Source: Maea johnstoni
Lineage: Eukaryota > Annelida > Polychaeta > Spionida > Magelonidae
Assembly (NCBI GenBank): GCA_963942565.1
Contig: OZ012696.1
Span: 27,406,264-27,470,263, forward strand
DNA: 64,000 bases
Direction: 5' to 3'
Both the position numbers and the translations under genes were made by a program. This document shows positions 23,362 to 34,250 of this stretch, in pieces. Every line of letters starts with the position of its first letter. Position 1 is the stretch's first letter. The notes beneath the pieces were generated by a model. That model made no database searches. It worked only from the letters and a program-made list of their open reading frames with translations, and had not been told where the DNA came from.

Positions 23362-23716
23362 CAGGGCTCGACGTTAAGGCTAGCCCCGTAGCCCCGGGCT
23401 AGTTATTGAAAGTCAGGGCTAGTACATTCTACCTGTGAGTAGCCCTGAGGGGCTAGATAGAATTAGAATATCTGCGCTTAAAAAAGTATGAAGCCCTCCT
23501 TTGGCTCTGACTATCTGGATGATAATATAACTCAATTTAGCACAATACACTGTATTCTTTTCATGTTATCAACAGAGGATATGATATCAACAGAGGTCAC
23601 TATTTGAAAAGAGTTGTCATTAATATCAGGGCTAGCAAAAATATTTCAGGGCTAGTAAAAGTTTCGGTAACTAGCCCTGCTGGGCTTATGAAGTTTTTTC
23701 TTAATGTTGAGCCCTG
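23362..23716 (+). mobile_element. hAT-5 element, GGGCTAG subfamily
   Basis: CAGGGCTCGACGTTAAGG and TTAATGTTGAGCCCTG are the inverted ends. An exact 5-bp duplication CAGAC lies at 23357-23361 and 23717-23721. GGGCTAG/CTAGCCC occurs repeatedly in both subterminal regions. 355 bp, no coding frame. A 5-bp duplication with CAGGG ends matches the hAT subgroup with short duplications. Confidence 0.88.
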
Positions 23717-23985
23717 CAGACAATAGAATGGTTCACACAGGACTTAAGCCGTCATATATATATATTTCACATTGCCATCAAGTGTGGTAAAGTTTATTTA
23801 CATTTATCTTACACTGAAAAGGTTGGTGTATGCCCAGATACTAATGGAGATGTAGAGGACATATGCTGCCATCTATAGGGCATTGACAGTACTACATTAT
23901 GTTGGGGGAGGGGGTGGGGAACTTTTCAGGGACTAGATACAGAGTCTAATCTGAGACTAACTTTTAAGGACAGAGAAAATGTACT

Positions 23986-25030
23986 CACATCTCAGAGTCA
24001 GTAGTGTTCACATCAAAGAGCTAGGTGTTTAGGTGTTCACATCTCAGAGTCAGTAGTGTTCACATCAAAGAGCTAGGTGTTTAGGTGTTCACATCTCAGA
24101 GTCAGTAGTGTTCACATCAAAGAGCTAGGTGTTTAGGTGTTCACATCTCAGAGTCAGTAGTGTTCACATCAAAGAGCTAGGTGTTTAGGTGTTCACATCT
24201 CAGAGTCAGTAGTGTTCACATCAAAGAGCTAGGTGTTTAGGTGTTCACATCTCAGAGTCAGTAGTGTTCACATCAAAGAGCTAGGTGTTTAGGTGTTCAC
24301 ATCTCAGAGTCAGTAGTGTTCACATCAAAGAGCTAGGTGTTTAGGTGTTCACATCTCAGAGTCAGTAGTGTTCACATCAAAGAGCTAGGTGTTTAGGTGT
24401 TCACATCTCAGAGTCAGTAGTGTTCACATCAAAGAGCTAGGTGTTTAGGTGTTCACATCTCAGAGTCAGTAGTGTTCACATCAAAGAGCTAGGTGTTTAG
24501 GTGTTCACATCTCAGAGTCAGTAGTGTTCACATCAAAGAGCTAGGTGTTTAGGTGTTCACATCTCAGAGTCAGTAGTGTTCACATCAAAGAGCTAGGTGT
24601 TTAGGTGTTCACATCTCAGAGTCAGTAGTGTTCACATCAAAGAGCTAGGTGTTTAGGTGTTCACATCTCAGAGTCAGTAGTGTTCACATCAAAGAGCTAG
24701 GTGTTTAGGTGTTCACATCTCAGAGTCAGTAGTGTTCACATCAAAGAGCTAGGTGTTTAGGTGTTCACATCTCAGAGTCAGTAGTGTTCACATCAAAGAG
24801 CTAGGTGTTTAGGTGTTCACATCTCAGAGTCAGTAGTGTTCACATCAAAGAGCTAGGTGTTTAGGTGTTCACATCTCAGAGTCAGTAGTGTTCACATCAA
24901 AGAGCTAGGTGTTTAGGTGTTCACATCTCAGAGTCAGTAGTGTTCACATCAAAGAGCTAGGTGTTTAGGTGTTCACATCTCAGAGTCAGTAGTGTTCACA
25001 TCAAAGAGCTAGGTGTTTAGGTGTTCACAT
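23986..25030. repeat. 52-bp satellite, 20 copies in perfect register
   Basis: The unit starts CACATCTCAGAGTCAGTAGT and ends GCTAGGTGTTTAGGTGTT. Twenty units fill 1,040 bp and five further bases complete the array. I see no substitution between units, unlike every other tandem array in the window. Confidence 0.97.
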
Positions 25031-25594
25031 AAAATATATATCTCAGACTAGCCTAAAATTAAGTCTGTCATATAAATTCTTCAAGTTTCTCTCTTACCAG
25101 GTATCAAGTGTTCAGGCTGGTCAAGTGTACTGTTTGTTTGGTTCACATTGATTTCATCTTCCTATTTCACTCTGGTGAAATAGATAGGAAGGTCATATGG
25201 TGCCATCTGTAGGGAATTGACGGTACTTATGTCTATACTTTGGTTGATCAAAGTTAACTCTTCAGTAGGTAAGTAGGCAGGTACCTAGTTCAAAGAATGG
25301 ACTTGACTTAACTATCCAAGTTCAAAAACCCTTATCACCACTATATATCTCAGAAAATACATTACCAGAAAGGACACAAGAACACTGATAATTACCATTT
25401 AAAATAATGATAATATACCCCATTTTTAAAGTAGTAATGAAATATTGGTATTGTATCTGATTGCATCTGGAAAATCTTAAATGATCCTCCATCACAACCA
25501 GTTCATCTAAAGTTTCATGTCTGCCCAAAGCACCCAAATCAAACCAGTAGCACCCAAAATGAGTCAAGACTATTTTGGTGAATAACTTTAAAAT

Positions 25595-25993
25595 ACAATT
25601 CTTATTTCAAGAATATTTGAAGGAGTCATGTCAATCAGAATAGAATTAACAACCCTTCTTCAAATATTTTGTAAATTCTTGTCTTATTCCTAACTAAAGT
25701 TACCTTAACCCATTAATACTCAGAGCGGCCAAAACCGGCCTGACACTTTTGGGAATATTTTTCTAACAAAAGCATTTTTTGCAAAATAATTGAAGGAGAA
25801 ATGTAAAAGAGAAGTCAACCAACAACTCTCCTTCAAATATTTTGTGAACTTTTGCTCTATTCCCAAGTTATTTTGAAAAGTATCAGAGTAGCAGACATTA
25901 ATTTCTAGTGGATCTCTGAATGTGACTGGGTTAAAAAGAACCCTAGATCCAGAAAACATTTGTCGCAGAGATCTCCAGGCCTGAATGGGTTAA
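25595..25993. mobile_element. TTAA-B copy interrupted by a second TTAA-B
   Basis: The left piece has AATATTTGAAGGAG and CTTCAAATATTTTG; the right piece is CCCTAGATCCAGAAAACATT to CTGAATGGGTTAA. Between them a complete TTAA-B copy occupies 25705-25934. Confidence 0.65.
25705..25934 (+). mobile_element. TTAA-B MITE, complete, nested
   Basis: TTAACCCATTAATACTCAGA to GTGACTGGGTTAA. The internal inverted pair TTGAAGGAGAAATG / CTCTCCTTCAA is conserved. Both TTAA copies are exact. Confidence 0.82.
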
Positions 25994-26202
25994 TCCTTAT
26001 GCTGCTGCTGGCTAGTTTGGCCAACACAAAATGATACAAAAACCTCAAAATTGACAAAAACCCTGGCACATGGGTACCCATCTGAGAGTACTCAGCAAGA
26101 GCTATCCAATGAATACCAACATGATAGGGTTTAGATGCTTTTCAAAAAATGACTACGTCCTTGAGCTTTGGACGAAAGTAGCCTTAGCATTGGTAGGGTT
26201 AA
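25990..26202 (-). mobile_element. TTAA-A MITE copy
   Basis: TTAATCCTTATGCTGCTGCT at the left, TTGGTAGGGTTAA at the right. It follows directly on the TTAA of the preceding TTAA-B. Confidence 0.85.
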
Positions 26203-26261
26203 AAAGCACCCTAGAACCAGACAACATTTGTCGCAGAGATCTAAAGGCATGAATGGGTTAA
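26203..26261 (+). mobile_element. TTAA-B right-end fragment, repeated
   Basis: CACCCTAGAACCAGACAACA to GAATGGGTTAA nearly duplicates 25935-25993 on the other side of a TTAA-A MITE. Confidence 0.65.
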
Positions 26262-26275
26262 GCTAACTGTGCATG

Positions 26276-26488
26276 TTAACCCTTCCAATGCTGAGGCTAG
26301 TTTCATCCGAAGCACAAGTACGCAAATATTTTTGAGAATCATCTAAACCCTGTCATGTTGGTATTCATTGGATAGCTCTCACTGAGTACTCTCAGACGAG
26401 TACCCATTTGCCAGGCTTTCGGTGATTTTTCAGGATTTTAGCATTATTTTGTATAGGCAAAATTAGCCACCAGCAGCATAAGGGTTAA
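26276..26488 (+). mobile_element. TTAA-A MITE, complete
   Basis: TTAACCCTTCCAATGCTGAG to AGCAGCATAAGGGTTAA with exact TTAA at both ends. One of the least decayed copies. Confidence 0.9.
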
Positions 26489-26788
26489 ACCCCCTAACAT
26501 GCAGTCAGCTGTACTTAAGACCCTTGTTGGGATCATAACCCTGATCACGCACCCATAAAGCTCAGAACGGAACTTTAAAGACCTGGACAAAGAACGGGAA
26601 CTTTAAATCCGTTGAGAGCTGAAGATCAGACCACTGCGGATTAAAGCTACACAAATAATACACTCCCTACTACCTCATGCACCAGTTTATACTCTCTACC
26701 CTCTACCTCTTTCATTTGGACAGCACCCACCAACGTGACAGCATCAAATAGCACCTGCTCCAACACAGGGTATGGTTTATATATCACT

Positions 26789-26807
26789 ATATATATATAT
26801 ATATATA

Positions 26808-26887
<80 letters not shown>
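26789..26887. repeat. (AT)n microsatellite
   Basis: About 50 AT units with one TCT interruption. Confidence 0.98.
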
Positions 26888-26888
<1 letters not shown>

Positions 26889-28046
26889 TAAAATGAACAA
26901 CTATTTAAGGAGGTTCCCACTATTTAAGGAAAATCAACTTTGGTGCACATTCAAAGAGTGTCTAACATATGGACGTGTTCAACATGTAAAGGTATTCGAA
27001 CTACCAAGATGACTGGCTGGTAATATCCAGAAACTATCTTCTATAATACAAAAAACACTACCCACAGTCTGCAAAATCTGGACATGCATTGTTTCTTGGA
27101 TGGAAGATCTCAGAAGTTACAACACCAAGTTGACCATATTCTAATTTGCAATTGTACAGGTTCGCACCCTGCTTTCAAGTTAATGTTCCAGCAACTTTAC
27201 CTTGAATACAGGATGTGATTTTGTGGATTGCTAGATCAACAAAACATGCAAGGCAAAACAACTCCCAAGTTCAACATTATGGTAGACTAACCAGAGGGGA
27301 CAACCCAGTGGAGGCAAGTTATACTATCTACCGTAACACCAAATTTTGACATATAATGCATTTGTTTTTCTTTAACAATCGTAGGTTCTAGGCACACATT
27401 TAGGATCTAAAAATGATAAGAATTTCTTGTAAATGAGTGGAGCTGTTCTGGGGTATTAAGGCAGAACTCAGAGAAAAAAGTGTGCATGATGTCAATTTAA
27501 AGAAGATAATTCATAATTTTTTTAGGGTGGGCAGTCTAGTCCTTCCAAATGCAAATCTCTTTAGACTATATCAACAAAACCATGAGAAAATGGCCCTCAA
27601 CACACCCAATCTGGTGCCTTTCTCTCGAACAGGAGCGTACAAGAAATTTATGCTGACAGCAGAGCGGTATTCTCCAGTGGTTTTGCACCCCACATCAAGT
27701 GTTCAAGATAAAGTACTAGAGAGAATCTTATCTTGAATGCAGGGTGTGTGATGTAGAACTACATAACTCATACAGGAAACACAGATTTGCAGGAGGGACA
27801 GATTTTCATAAAGCACTGATTAGCATGAAGTACAGATTTGGAGAAAACATGGTTTTGCAGGAAGTAGAGATTGGGAGAACAAAATGAGGTTAAATATTAC
27901 AAAATGATGAAATTATTGATGAAAAGAGAGGCAACCTCAATAATTTCCAGTCCAGGGATTTTCCTTTTGAAATATTGAAGGTACACTAAAATAATGAAAC
28001 AGTATTTTAATGAAATTGAATGATACTGCCTAGTTGTTTTGTTATA
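26888..28046. other. intergenic DNA, nothing recognised
   Basis: A 99-codon plus frame (27437-27736) lacks splice context and family resemblance, so it is not called. Confidence 0.5.
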
Positions 28047-28276
28047 TTAACCCATTCACACTCAGAGATCCACTAGAAAGTATTGTCTGCTACTCTGATA
28101 CTTTTCAAAATAACTTGGGAATAAAGCAAAAGTTCACAAAATATTTGAAGGAGAGTTGTTGGTTGACTTCTCTTTTACATTTCTTCTTCAATTATTTTCC
28201 AAAAAATGCTTATGTTAGAGAAATATTTCCAAAATTGTTGTGCCTGTTTTTGCTGCTCTGAGTGTTAATGGGTTAA
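28047..28276 (-). mobile_element. TTAA-B MITE, complete, minus orientation
   Basis: Reverse complement of the 25705-25934 copy, with TTAA on both sides and few differences between them. The two copies are the closest pair of this family here. Confidence 0.85.
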
Positions 28277-28726
28277 TGCTGTCTACTTTAAAACATTTGC
28301 TAGTAAATAGCCAACTGCCTTTGTGCAGAAATGTACAGGTAGGTACGCTTCATATGGTTAAACAGGAGCGGTATAACAAAGCAGTCAGTAGACAAATGTA
28401 AATGGTACTTAAATTTAATAAAGTTCTTTCTGAAAAAAAAATCTTAGTTGTGTTTTACGTTCAGTACAATAAATTTTGACATGTTTGGTATGAAATGACA
28501 TTGCTCAAGTGTTTTGCTGTTTTTTCTCATAGTTTTCACAGAGAGATCATGATTTTACTTAAGTCAACAAATTTACTTGATCTCTTCAGTGCTGCGATTG
28601 ATTATTGAGTTTTGAAATTCAGTAATCAGAGTATGTTTTAACTGTTTGTCATTCATGGCTAACAGCTGGTAATGGATCAATAAAACCTATCATCCTGCAA
28701 ACTCACCAAGCAAAGATTCCAAGCTA

Positions 28727-28970
28727 CCGTAAATTCTACATAATTTGGGACACAATTTGATAATTAATATTTTTATGGGTTCAGGGTGGCCAATGTTTCC
28801 TGAAAATACCTAGATGTTGTATCAGCAAGAGTTAACAGCTAGGTCCATATATTGTGAAATGGCAACTGGCAATAGATCAAGGGGTTGCTCAGATTTCCCA
28901 TTAATTATTTTGCAAAATAACTATGCCGGCCCAAAATTCCTAGGTGGTCTAAATTTCAGAGAATTTATGG
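28727..28970. mobile_element. TA-flanked MITE (Tc1/mariner-like), copy 1
   Basis: CCGTAAATTCT and AGAATTTATGG are inverted ends, each preceded or followed by TA. The same layout, including ATAGATCAAGGG and TTCCTAGGTGGTCT, occurs at 52558-52769. Confidence 0.75.
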
Positions 28971-29579
28971 TACATAACAAACACATATGTACAGAAACAC
29001 ACACACACACACATAAACTTTGGTCTGTGTGTGTCTGTATCTGCAAAAACACAAAAACACCTCACTATTTTTGTATTTCTTAAATGGCATACTTTGGAAA
29101 AAAATTGAAGGATTAGTGCTCCTTTCAACCAAAACCTCTCCAAAAACTTAGCATTCATTAGGAAGTTAAGTGTCATATTTCCAGATGACAATGTTATAGG
29201 TAGGAGATATTCAGGCACCCATGGGTTAAAATGAAATCTGCAATTGATGAAAACAGATTTTGAATGAACAATATTTCATGGCAATAGGCAGAGAAATCCA
29301 ACTTCAATAATTTCAAAAATATTGGGATGCCTAAAATGCCTAAAATTGCTGTTTCTGAACGACCAATTTCAAAGCCACGGGAAATGCTCTGTTCAAAAGG
29401 GCAATCTGATTTTTTCCAGAATCACTTTCTATCTTGAGCGCAAGATTGTTGAAACAGGTTCTGACAATAATACCACTACCCAAATCAGCCTAGGCATTCT
29501 GACAAATTAGTTACATAAGCTGGCTGGAGGGCTACTAGCATAGCCACGCAGTACCTGGCCAGGCTACTGGGACTTGCCA

Positions 29580-29722
29580 TTTACCCCTTCTAATGCTGCT
29601 CAAGGCTACTTTTGTCCAAAACACAAGGAGGCAAAGATGTTTGAAAACCATATAAACTCTCAGGGTTTCAGTCATTTTTCAGGATTTTCAACATTTTGTA
29701 TTGTCCAAATTAGCCACCAGCA
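29580..29722 (+). mobile_element. TTAA-A MITE copy, centrally deleted
   Basis: TACCCCTTCTAATGCTGCTC to GCCACCAGCAA; the CATGTTGGTATTCATTGG centre is missing. Confidence 0.65.
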
Positions 29723-29764
29723 AAAAAGTGCTAGGGACCAAGGAATGATTGATATTCTATTTTT

Positions 29765-29973
29765 GTACCCTCATGCTGCAGATGGCGAATTTGACCAATA
29801 CAAAATGAAAAACTGAAAATAACTAAAACCCAGGCACATGAGTGTTGATATTCACTGGATAGCTCTCGCTGAGTACTCTCAGATGAATATCAATGTGTCA
29901 GAGTTTCAGTCATTTTTCAGCTTTTTTGCATCATTTTGTATTGGCCAAAGTAGCCACCAGCAGCATAAGGGTT
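29765..29973. mobile_element. head-to-head fused TTAA-A halves
   Basis: A minus-strand half (ACCCTCATGCTGCAGATGG onward) runs to about 29842 and is followed by a plus-strand half (GATATTCACTGGATAGC to CAGCAGCATAAGGGTTA). The product is an inverted-repeat variant of the family. Confidence 0.65.
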
Positions 29974-30254
29974 AGAGTAAAATTAGTCACCTTTTCCAGC
30001 TGAGTCGGGGGCACAAGGTTATACAAGAATAGCAGTGCAGTATGACTTAATCCTTGGTGCTTACAATGGAGAAACCCTGGGGGATCATAAACCTGACTTG
30101 GCAATAATATATGCAAGGCTGGCAGGTGATTTAATGCATAACATTTAGTCCATTCATGCTTTAAGTTCCCATTGAAATGTACAATCAGGACCATTGGTGC
30201 TTATGAAAATAACTCTGGGATCAAGTTGGTCAATCCAGTTCTACCGAAGGTATT

Positions 30255-30606
30255 CAGGGCTCGATGCTAAGGGTGAACCTATGGCCCCACTCGCCCCAGG
30301 CCAGTAAAAATTCCCAAAAAAAACTTCAGGCCAGTAAAAAAAAACCTCAACTGGTCCTACAGGGCCAGTAAACATTTGGAGACATTCTTGTTAAAAAGTT
30401 TCCCACTGAGAATGTCCCCAATTGTTTTTGAAATAAATGAAGATACAATTTATAAAGATAAATGTTGTGGTGAATCTTTTGCAATGTTCTTTCTTGTTAT
30501 GTTAAAGAAAAAATGTAGGACCAGTAAACATTTTGCAGGACCAGTAGATGCTAGGTGTTACTGGTCCTACAGGGCCAGTATCATTTTGAGTTAGTGTTGA
30601 GGTCTG
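30255..30606 (+). mobile_element. hAT-5 element, GGCCAGT subfamily, copy 1
   Basis: CAGGGCTCGATGCTAAGG left end, AGTGTTGAGGTCTG right end, exact 5-bp duplication GTATT (30250-30254, 30607-30611). GGCCAGTAAA and CTGGTCCTACAGGGCCAGTA recur on both sides. 352 bp. Confidence 0.9.
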
Positions 30607-30612
30607 GTATTA

Positions 30613-30760
30613 TAACCCTTTCATACTTGTAGTGGCCAAAAGCGGCCAGATATATATATTTTTGGGGGGAGGGGGCTATTTTCATGATCAAAGCAAATAT
30701 TGGAAAATACTTATAGGAGAAATGGTAATTTAGAACAAAACCGAAAATAGTGACATATTT
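30613..30760 (+). mobile_element. TTAA-B left-end fragment
   Basis: AACCCTTTCATACTTGTAGT followed by GGCCAAAAGCGGCCAG. It starts just past the target duplication of the hAT-5 element and fades after about 150 bp. Confidence 0.45.
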
Positions 30761-31195
30761 TGAAAATGAAATTAATGCTGAATTGTAGAATAACTTCCAT
30801 GAGTAGGCCTAAAAGAAGTTGTTTGTCTCCTGTAACCCTACCCTAACAAGTTTTAACTCCGTAAAATCCCTACCCTGAAGTTTATTTCTGCCTTCCCAAC
30901 ACCAAATCAACATAAAACATGCATAAAACACACACTTTTGAACAAAAAAAATAATCCACTTTTTTACCTACCTGCCTACCCTGTTTGTTGGTAGAACATT
31001 ACCAACAACTCTCCTTTAATTTTTTGTAAAATCAGTATCAATTCAAAATGACCCTGAGTTGAGTTCGAGCAAGTTTGGTTCTGTTTTTAATCAGCAGGGC
31101 AGCGCAACAAGATGTCATAGTTATTATCTGCATACCCCACTACTGTGCTGAATCTACAGGCAAGAAAGGGCACTTTACCTGGTTTAGAAGTGACA

Positions 31196-31290
31196 ATATA
31201 ATAATGATAATAATAATAATAATAATAATGATACTAATAATAATAATGATTATAATAATAATGATTATAATAATAATGACAATAATAATA

Positions 31291-31352
<62 letters not shown>

Positions 31353-31355
31353 CTG
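31196..31355. repeat. (TAA)n microsatellite
   Basis: TAA triplets with TGA and TTA variants; flanking unique DNA on both sides. Confidence 0.98.
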
Positions 31356-32722
31356 AAACATGAAATCTTTATAAATGTTGTTAAATGGCTTCACAGGTAA
31401 GTTGAGGTGACCAGTCAAAAAGATGACCATGCATGCCCCCTATTGGGGGGTGGAAAGAACTCGTGAAATTAGTTGCAACTATGACCAATGGGTGGCACCA
31501 CACTTCAGAAGTACGATAACTTAATCCTGAAGTTGGCCTTTTTGTGTGCACTCTTTCATATTAACGAAATTAAAGGATTAAATGATCATATCCATACTGA
31601 TCCACAGTAAGCACTTTCGTGAATTGGGACATACTGTAAATATGTCAATTATACTCACATATTAGTTCACACACTGCAACATAGATGCCAGCAGTGGATG
31701 AAAGGTAGACACGCTACTTAGCCAACAGATGGCCCAATGTGAGCACTCATGAAGATAAGAATGTATATCCCTTCCTAGGGTTGGATAATAAGCATATAAT
31801 GCCACTGGCCTAGTAGGTCTAATAACACATGAAACCTACTAATCCTACACAGACTTCTACTAGCCCAACTTCAAGCAACAAAGATAACTGGACTCTTTTG
31901 ATCAATATAACGCATTTTGCTAAAATGATAATTGATCAAATACTTACTGCCTTAACTGAACTTTCCGTGAATAGACTATATACTTAAGTCATGAATAATT
32001 CTTGGATATTTGACTTTGTTATTGACGATCCCGAAAGCTGCCAGTATTTTTCACAAGCCTCAGGTTGGACTACAGAGCTGAACATATTGTTACATTGTAA
32101 CTAGCCGAAACTTAATTGCAACTACAAGAATACACTGGTGAGGCTAATGCTAATCTTAGACCCATTTGAATCACCTTTACTAACTGTTTATAGGAATATA
32201 AAATAAAGATGGGCAAATGTAATTAAGGCATGATTTAATCATTTAGTTAAGTCATGACATTAAGAAGGGGGCCCTATAGGGATTGGCATTACAGACAATT
32301 GAGATTGATTCAACAGACTGTATCCCTATAATAGGGCATTATAATCCTAAACTCATGATAATTCATCAATAAACAAGAAAGAATTTAAATAAATATCTGA
32401 ACTTTCTGAAGCATCTAGTTGTTAGCTGGGTTCTGATCCATCTTCCTTTAAATAAATCACTAAAGATGCCTCGGTTAATAAGATAGTAGATACCACTAAA
32501 ATAGTCACACTCTTTCATTAGATTGCATGGTTGAATGGGTCAAAAACCTGGCCTGACTTGTGCAGAGCTGTGTCATCTTCCCAGTGCTGTTATTACACAG
32601 CAGATGGCCCTGAGGTGTATAGGCAGAGACACAGCTGTTTACACACACACACAAACCCAGGCCGGCAATTTCTCTGCATACTGGGATAACTCTGATTTGT
32701 GTAAATCTCAGAGAGATAATAT
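31356..32722. other. intergenic DNA, nothing recognised
   Basis: No gene, repeat or hairpin stands out. Composition is AT-rich throughout. Confidence 0.5.
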
Positions 32723-32895
32723 CAGGGCTCGTAATTAGGGGGTGCCAGGAGCCCTCAGCTCCCTTGAATTCTCCTGCGGCTCCCTCAAATTTCTGCAGGG
32801 AGCCCAAAGATGTACTGGTTTCTATACACAACATCTCTAGGTAGCTTTAGAATATGCAATTGGGCTCCCTGGATAAAATCTTAACTTCAGCCCCG
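32723..32895 (+). mobile_element. hAT-5 element, GGAGCCC subfamily
   Basis: CAGGGCTCGTAATTAGG left end; the right end CTTCAGCCCCG has drifted. Flanks AATAT and GATAT agree at four of five bases. GGGAGCCC/GGCTCCCT words repeat inside. 173 bp. Confidence 0.65.
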
Positions 32896-32914
32896 GATAT
32901 ATACACTGAGAGAT

Positions 32915-33062
32915 TTGGAATTTCATCTATCGCCACTTTTTCTGCCAAGTTGTGACTAGCCAGTTGTGAGTGGTGGAGGAAACCAAAGTACCTTACGAAA
33001 ATCTCCGCCAAGTCACTGGTAACTTTCTCACATGCTCCTGCTGCGATTCAGAGAGACAGCTG
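32915..33062 (-). mobile_element. SINE-L copy without tRNA head
   Basis: Tail GGAATTTCATCTATCGCCAC, body GTGGAGGAAACCAAAGTACC, ending near GCTGCGATTCAGAGAGACAG. Confidence 0.78.
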
Positions 33063-33124
33063 TTAACACACACACACACACAGGGACTTGACTTGTGTCA
33101 ATCTAAGAGATATATATACACTGA

Positions 33125-33309
33125 CAGGGTTCGACTTTCCCAGGGGCATATGCCCCTAGATTTTGCTGTGGGCCCCTAGATTTTTCTGACTAGGGGCCCA
33201 AAATAGTATGTACATGTATATTGATTAACCAAAATCCTGTTTTTGACCAATATTTTTCATCAAAAGACCTTTTAGGGCCCCTAGCCTAAAATCTGAGTGT
33301 TTGACCCTG
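33125..33309. mobile_element. hAT-5 element, GGGGCCC subfamily, with exact 5-bp duplication
   Basis: CAGGGTTCGACTTTCCC and, at the right end, TGTTTGACCCTG. ACTGA flanks both ends (33120-33124, 33310-33314). Inverted relative to the copy at 18087-18270. Confidence 0.83.
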
Positions 33310-33647
33310 ACTGAGAGCCATAGTCGTAGCCAGCAGGGCTTGTGGGTGTCATTTGGACACCCACACCCTCAAAAATAATCCCTCAGGACGCCCATATGTC
33401 TGTGAGTCATTTCTTGAATTGCCAATTTCATGTATATAATTGAAGTTTCTCCACCTCAATAAAATTCCCATGACATATGAATAGGAAATTATGCCTTATT
33501 TGAATAAGTAAACAAATGCTTATGGCTGCAATCAGAGTATATTGTGGTCTCCCTTGAAAAATAAGACACCTCAAAATTTTACAATTGCCAGTTTTGGGCA
33601 CCCAGTTTCTTATTCCTGGCCAAGACCCTGCTGGGAGCATTAATGTG

Positions 33648-33872
33648 GATTTAGAATTTCACCTATTGTCACTTTTTCTGCCATATTGAAGCTTAGCCAT
33701 GACTATCCAGTTGTAAGTGGTGGAGGAAACCACAGTACCTTACGAAAATCTCTGGCATCACACTGTTACTTAACTTCCTTGCATGCCCCTGCTGGGATTC
33801 AAACCTAGACAGTGGTAAGAGAGCAACAGTCAGTGGCAATGTCTTAGAACACATGGCTATCAGGACAGGCCC
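33648..33872 (-). mobile_element. SINE-L copy, full length
   Basis: Tail AGAATTTCACCTATTGTCAC through GGATTCAAACCTAGACAGTG to the tRNA-like head, with CATGGCTATCAGGACAGGCC at its start. It adjoins the tandem array at 33873-34250. Confidence 0.83.
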
Positions 33873-34250
33873 TTGCAGAGGTGAGAGACAGCAGGCAGTC
33901 AGATGCCTTACACCACTTGGTTATCAAGGCAGGTCCTGGCAGTGTTGAGAAACAGCATGCAGCCGGTGGCAATGCCTTAGACCACACAGCCATCAGGGCA
34001 GGCCCTCAGTGGTGAGAGACAGCGGGCAGTCAGTAGCAATGCCTTAGACAAATTAGCTATCAGGGCAGGCCCTCAATGGTGAGAGACTGCGAGCAGTCAG
34101 TAACAACGCCTCAGACAACCTGGCCATCAGGGCAGGCCCTCAGTGGTGAGAGACAGCGAGCAGTCAGTAGCAATGCCTTACACCACACGGCCATCAGGGC
34201 AGGCCCGCTGTGGTGAGAGACAGCGAGCAGTCAGTAGCAATGCCTTCGAC
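33873..34250 (-). repeat. tandem array of SINE-L tRNA heads, ~65-bp unit x6
   Basis: Each unit on the plus strand reads GGTGAGAGACAGCGAGCAGT, CAATGCCTTA and GCCATCAGGGCAGGCCC. On the minus strand that is the tRNA-like 5' half with the A-box region (TGGCCGTGTGGTGTAAGGC in one unit) but without a B box. The array grew from the 5' end of the neighbouring SINE. Confidence 0.85.

Noticed and set aside
23986-25030. CRISPR-like array
   Set aside because: The repeat is contiguous with no spacers, in a eukaryotic genome.
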